Source: Pomphorhynchus laevis
Taxonomy: Eukaryota > Acanthocephala > Palaeacanthocephala > Echinorhynchida > Pomphorhynchidae
Length of the DNA stretch: 64,000 bases
Assembly: GCA_012934845.2 (NCBI GenBank)
Contig: WNNJ02002713.1
Location: 124,001-188,000 of the forward strand
Direction: 5' to 3'
The notes under the pieces are model-generated. The model did not search any database and was not told the origin of the DNA. It was given only the letters and a program-made list of their open reading frames with translations. How positions within the stretch are numbered: position 1 is the first letter of the stretch; each line of letters opens with the position of its first letter. The translations under genes and the position numbers were made by a program. Positions 63,801 to 64,000 of the stretch are shown here, piece after piece.

Positions 63801-64000
63801 AACAATCGGATTTTCATTGATATATTTTTTTAACCCTGTACCCAGCCTGTACGAGCTCTACGCTCTTTTGCTGCTGTTGTATTTAATAATAATGAGAGAA
63901 TTTATTATACATCTTTACCTTTCGGTACTGGGTAAACAAAATAAATACACCAAAAGTTTATCAATTTTATAAATTGTATTTCAAAATCTTCTCCTACTGT

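Larger units (their letters stand above)
61200..63890 (+). mobile_element. CR1-like LINE G3, 5'-truncated, RT intact
   Basis: APE second half (61370-61745, VYFTDL remnant, IILGDFNMPHVNWDLYTSTH, SAILDLCLSRGEPTIDEISL), linker and RT N-terminus (61742-62509, PRSIAAGPDNIPPILLRELA, PSDWKCSIIRP), RT (62565-63800). A frameshift at the A6 run near 62500 separates the last two. The 3' UTR with AATAATAATGAGAGAA ends near 63895. It is the same family type as G1 and G2, in the opposite orientation. Confidence 0.88.

Noticed and set aside
1-64000. tRNA or rRNA genes
   Set aside because: I looked for cloverleaf-like and conserved rRNA stretches and saw none. A dedicated search would be needed to exclude degenerate tRNA-derived SINEs.

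Overview
The window is AT-rich animal DNA, almost certainly from an invertebrate. It consists of one host gene buried in retroelements. The host gene is CSN5 (Jab1, the JAMM metalloprotease subunit of the COP9 signalosome). It lies on the minus strand, and six exons can be placed by protein similarity and splice sites between 27912 and 872. Two of its introns are about 13 kb each and are packed with retroelements. The last ~80 residues of CSN5 lie beyond the left edge. I cannot name the species. CR1-like LINEs, LINEs with a restriction-like endonuclease (RLE) and Naiad-type Penelope elements together fit many invertebrate phyla.

Layout. 1-1100: CSN5 exons 5-6 and an intron stub. 1101-14257 (intron 4): two RLE LINEs (minus), a tandem repeat plus a hammerhead ribozyme with a complete core, two related APE-type LINEs (plus), and two Naiad-type Penelope-like elements (PLEs, minus). 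14258-14522: CSN5 exons 4 and 3. 14523-27497 (intron 2): Naiad copies, one chimeric PLE with a C-terminal GIY-YIG domain, fragments of several LINEs, a broken Gypsy-type fossil, and a head-to-head pair of one LINE family. 27498-27912: CSN5 exons 2 and 1. 27913-64000: only retroelements were recognised, many nested. They include CR1-like LINEs of two families (here called B and G), RLE LINEs (family A), PLE pieces, and an unexplained non-LINE block at 35941-36720.

Families. A = RLE LINE: RT with TQGDPLAM, then a CCHC knuckle and a PD-(D/E)XK nuclease. B and G = CR1-like LINEs that share an N-terminal PHD-like half zinc finger ahead of the APE nuclease and RT. E and F = other APE-type LINEs. 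H = an RLE-type fragment with an RPDG motif. C = Naiad-type PLE with GIY-YIG upstream of RT. D = PLE with GIY-YIG at the C-terminus.

The strongest non-protein signals are RNA-like structures in the elements. These are a type III hammerhead at 4262-4340, a pseudoknot with a compensatory change in four Naiad copies, and a terminal hairpin in family B that shows a G-C / G.U / A-U series. Perfect short-loop foldbacks also recur through the window, one of them exactly at the family B terminal hairpin. All similarity calls were made by eye, and no database or folding program was run.
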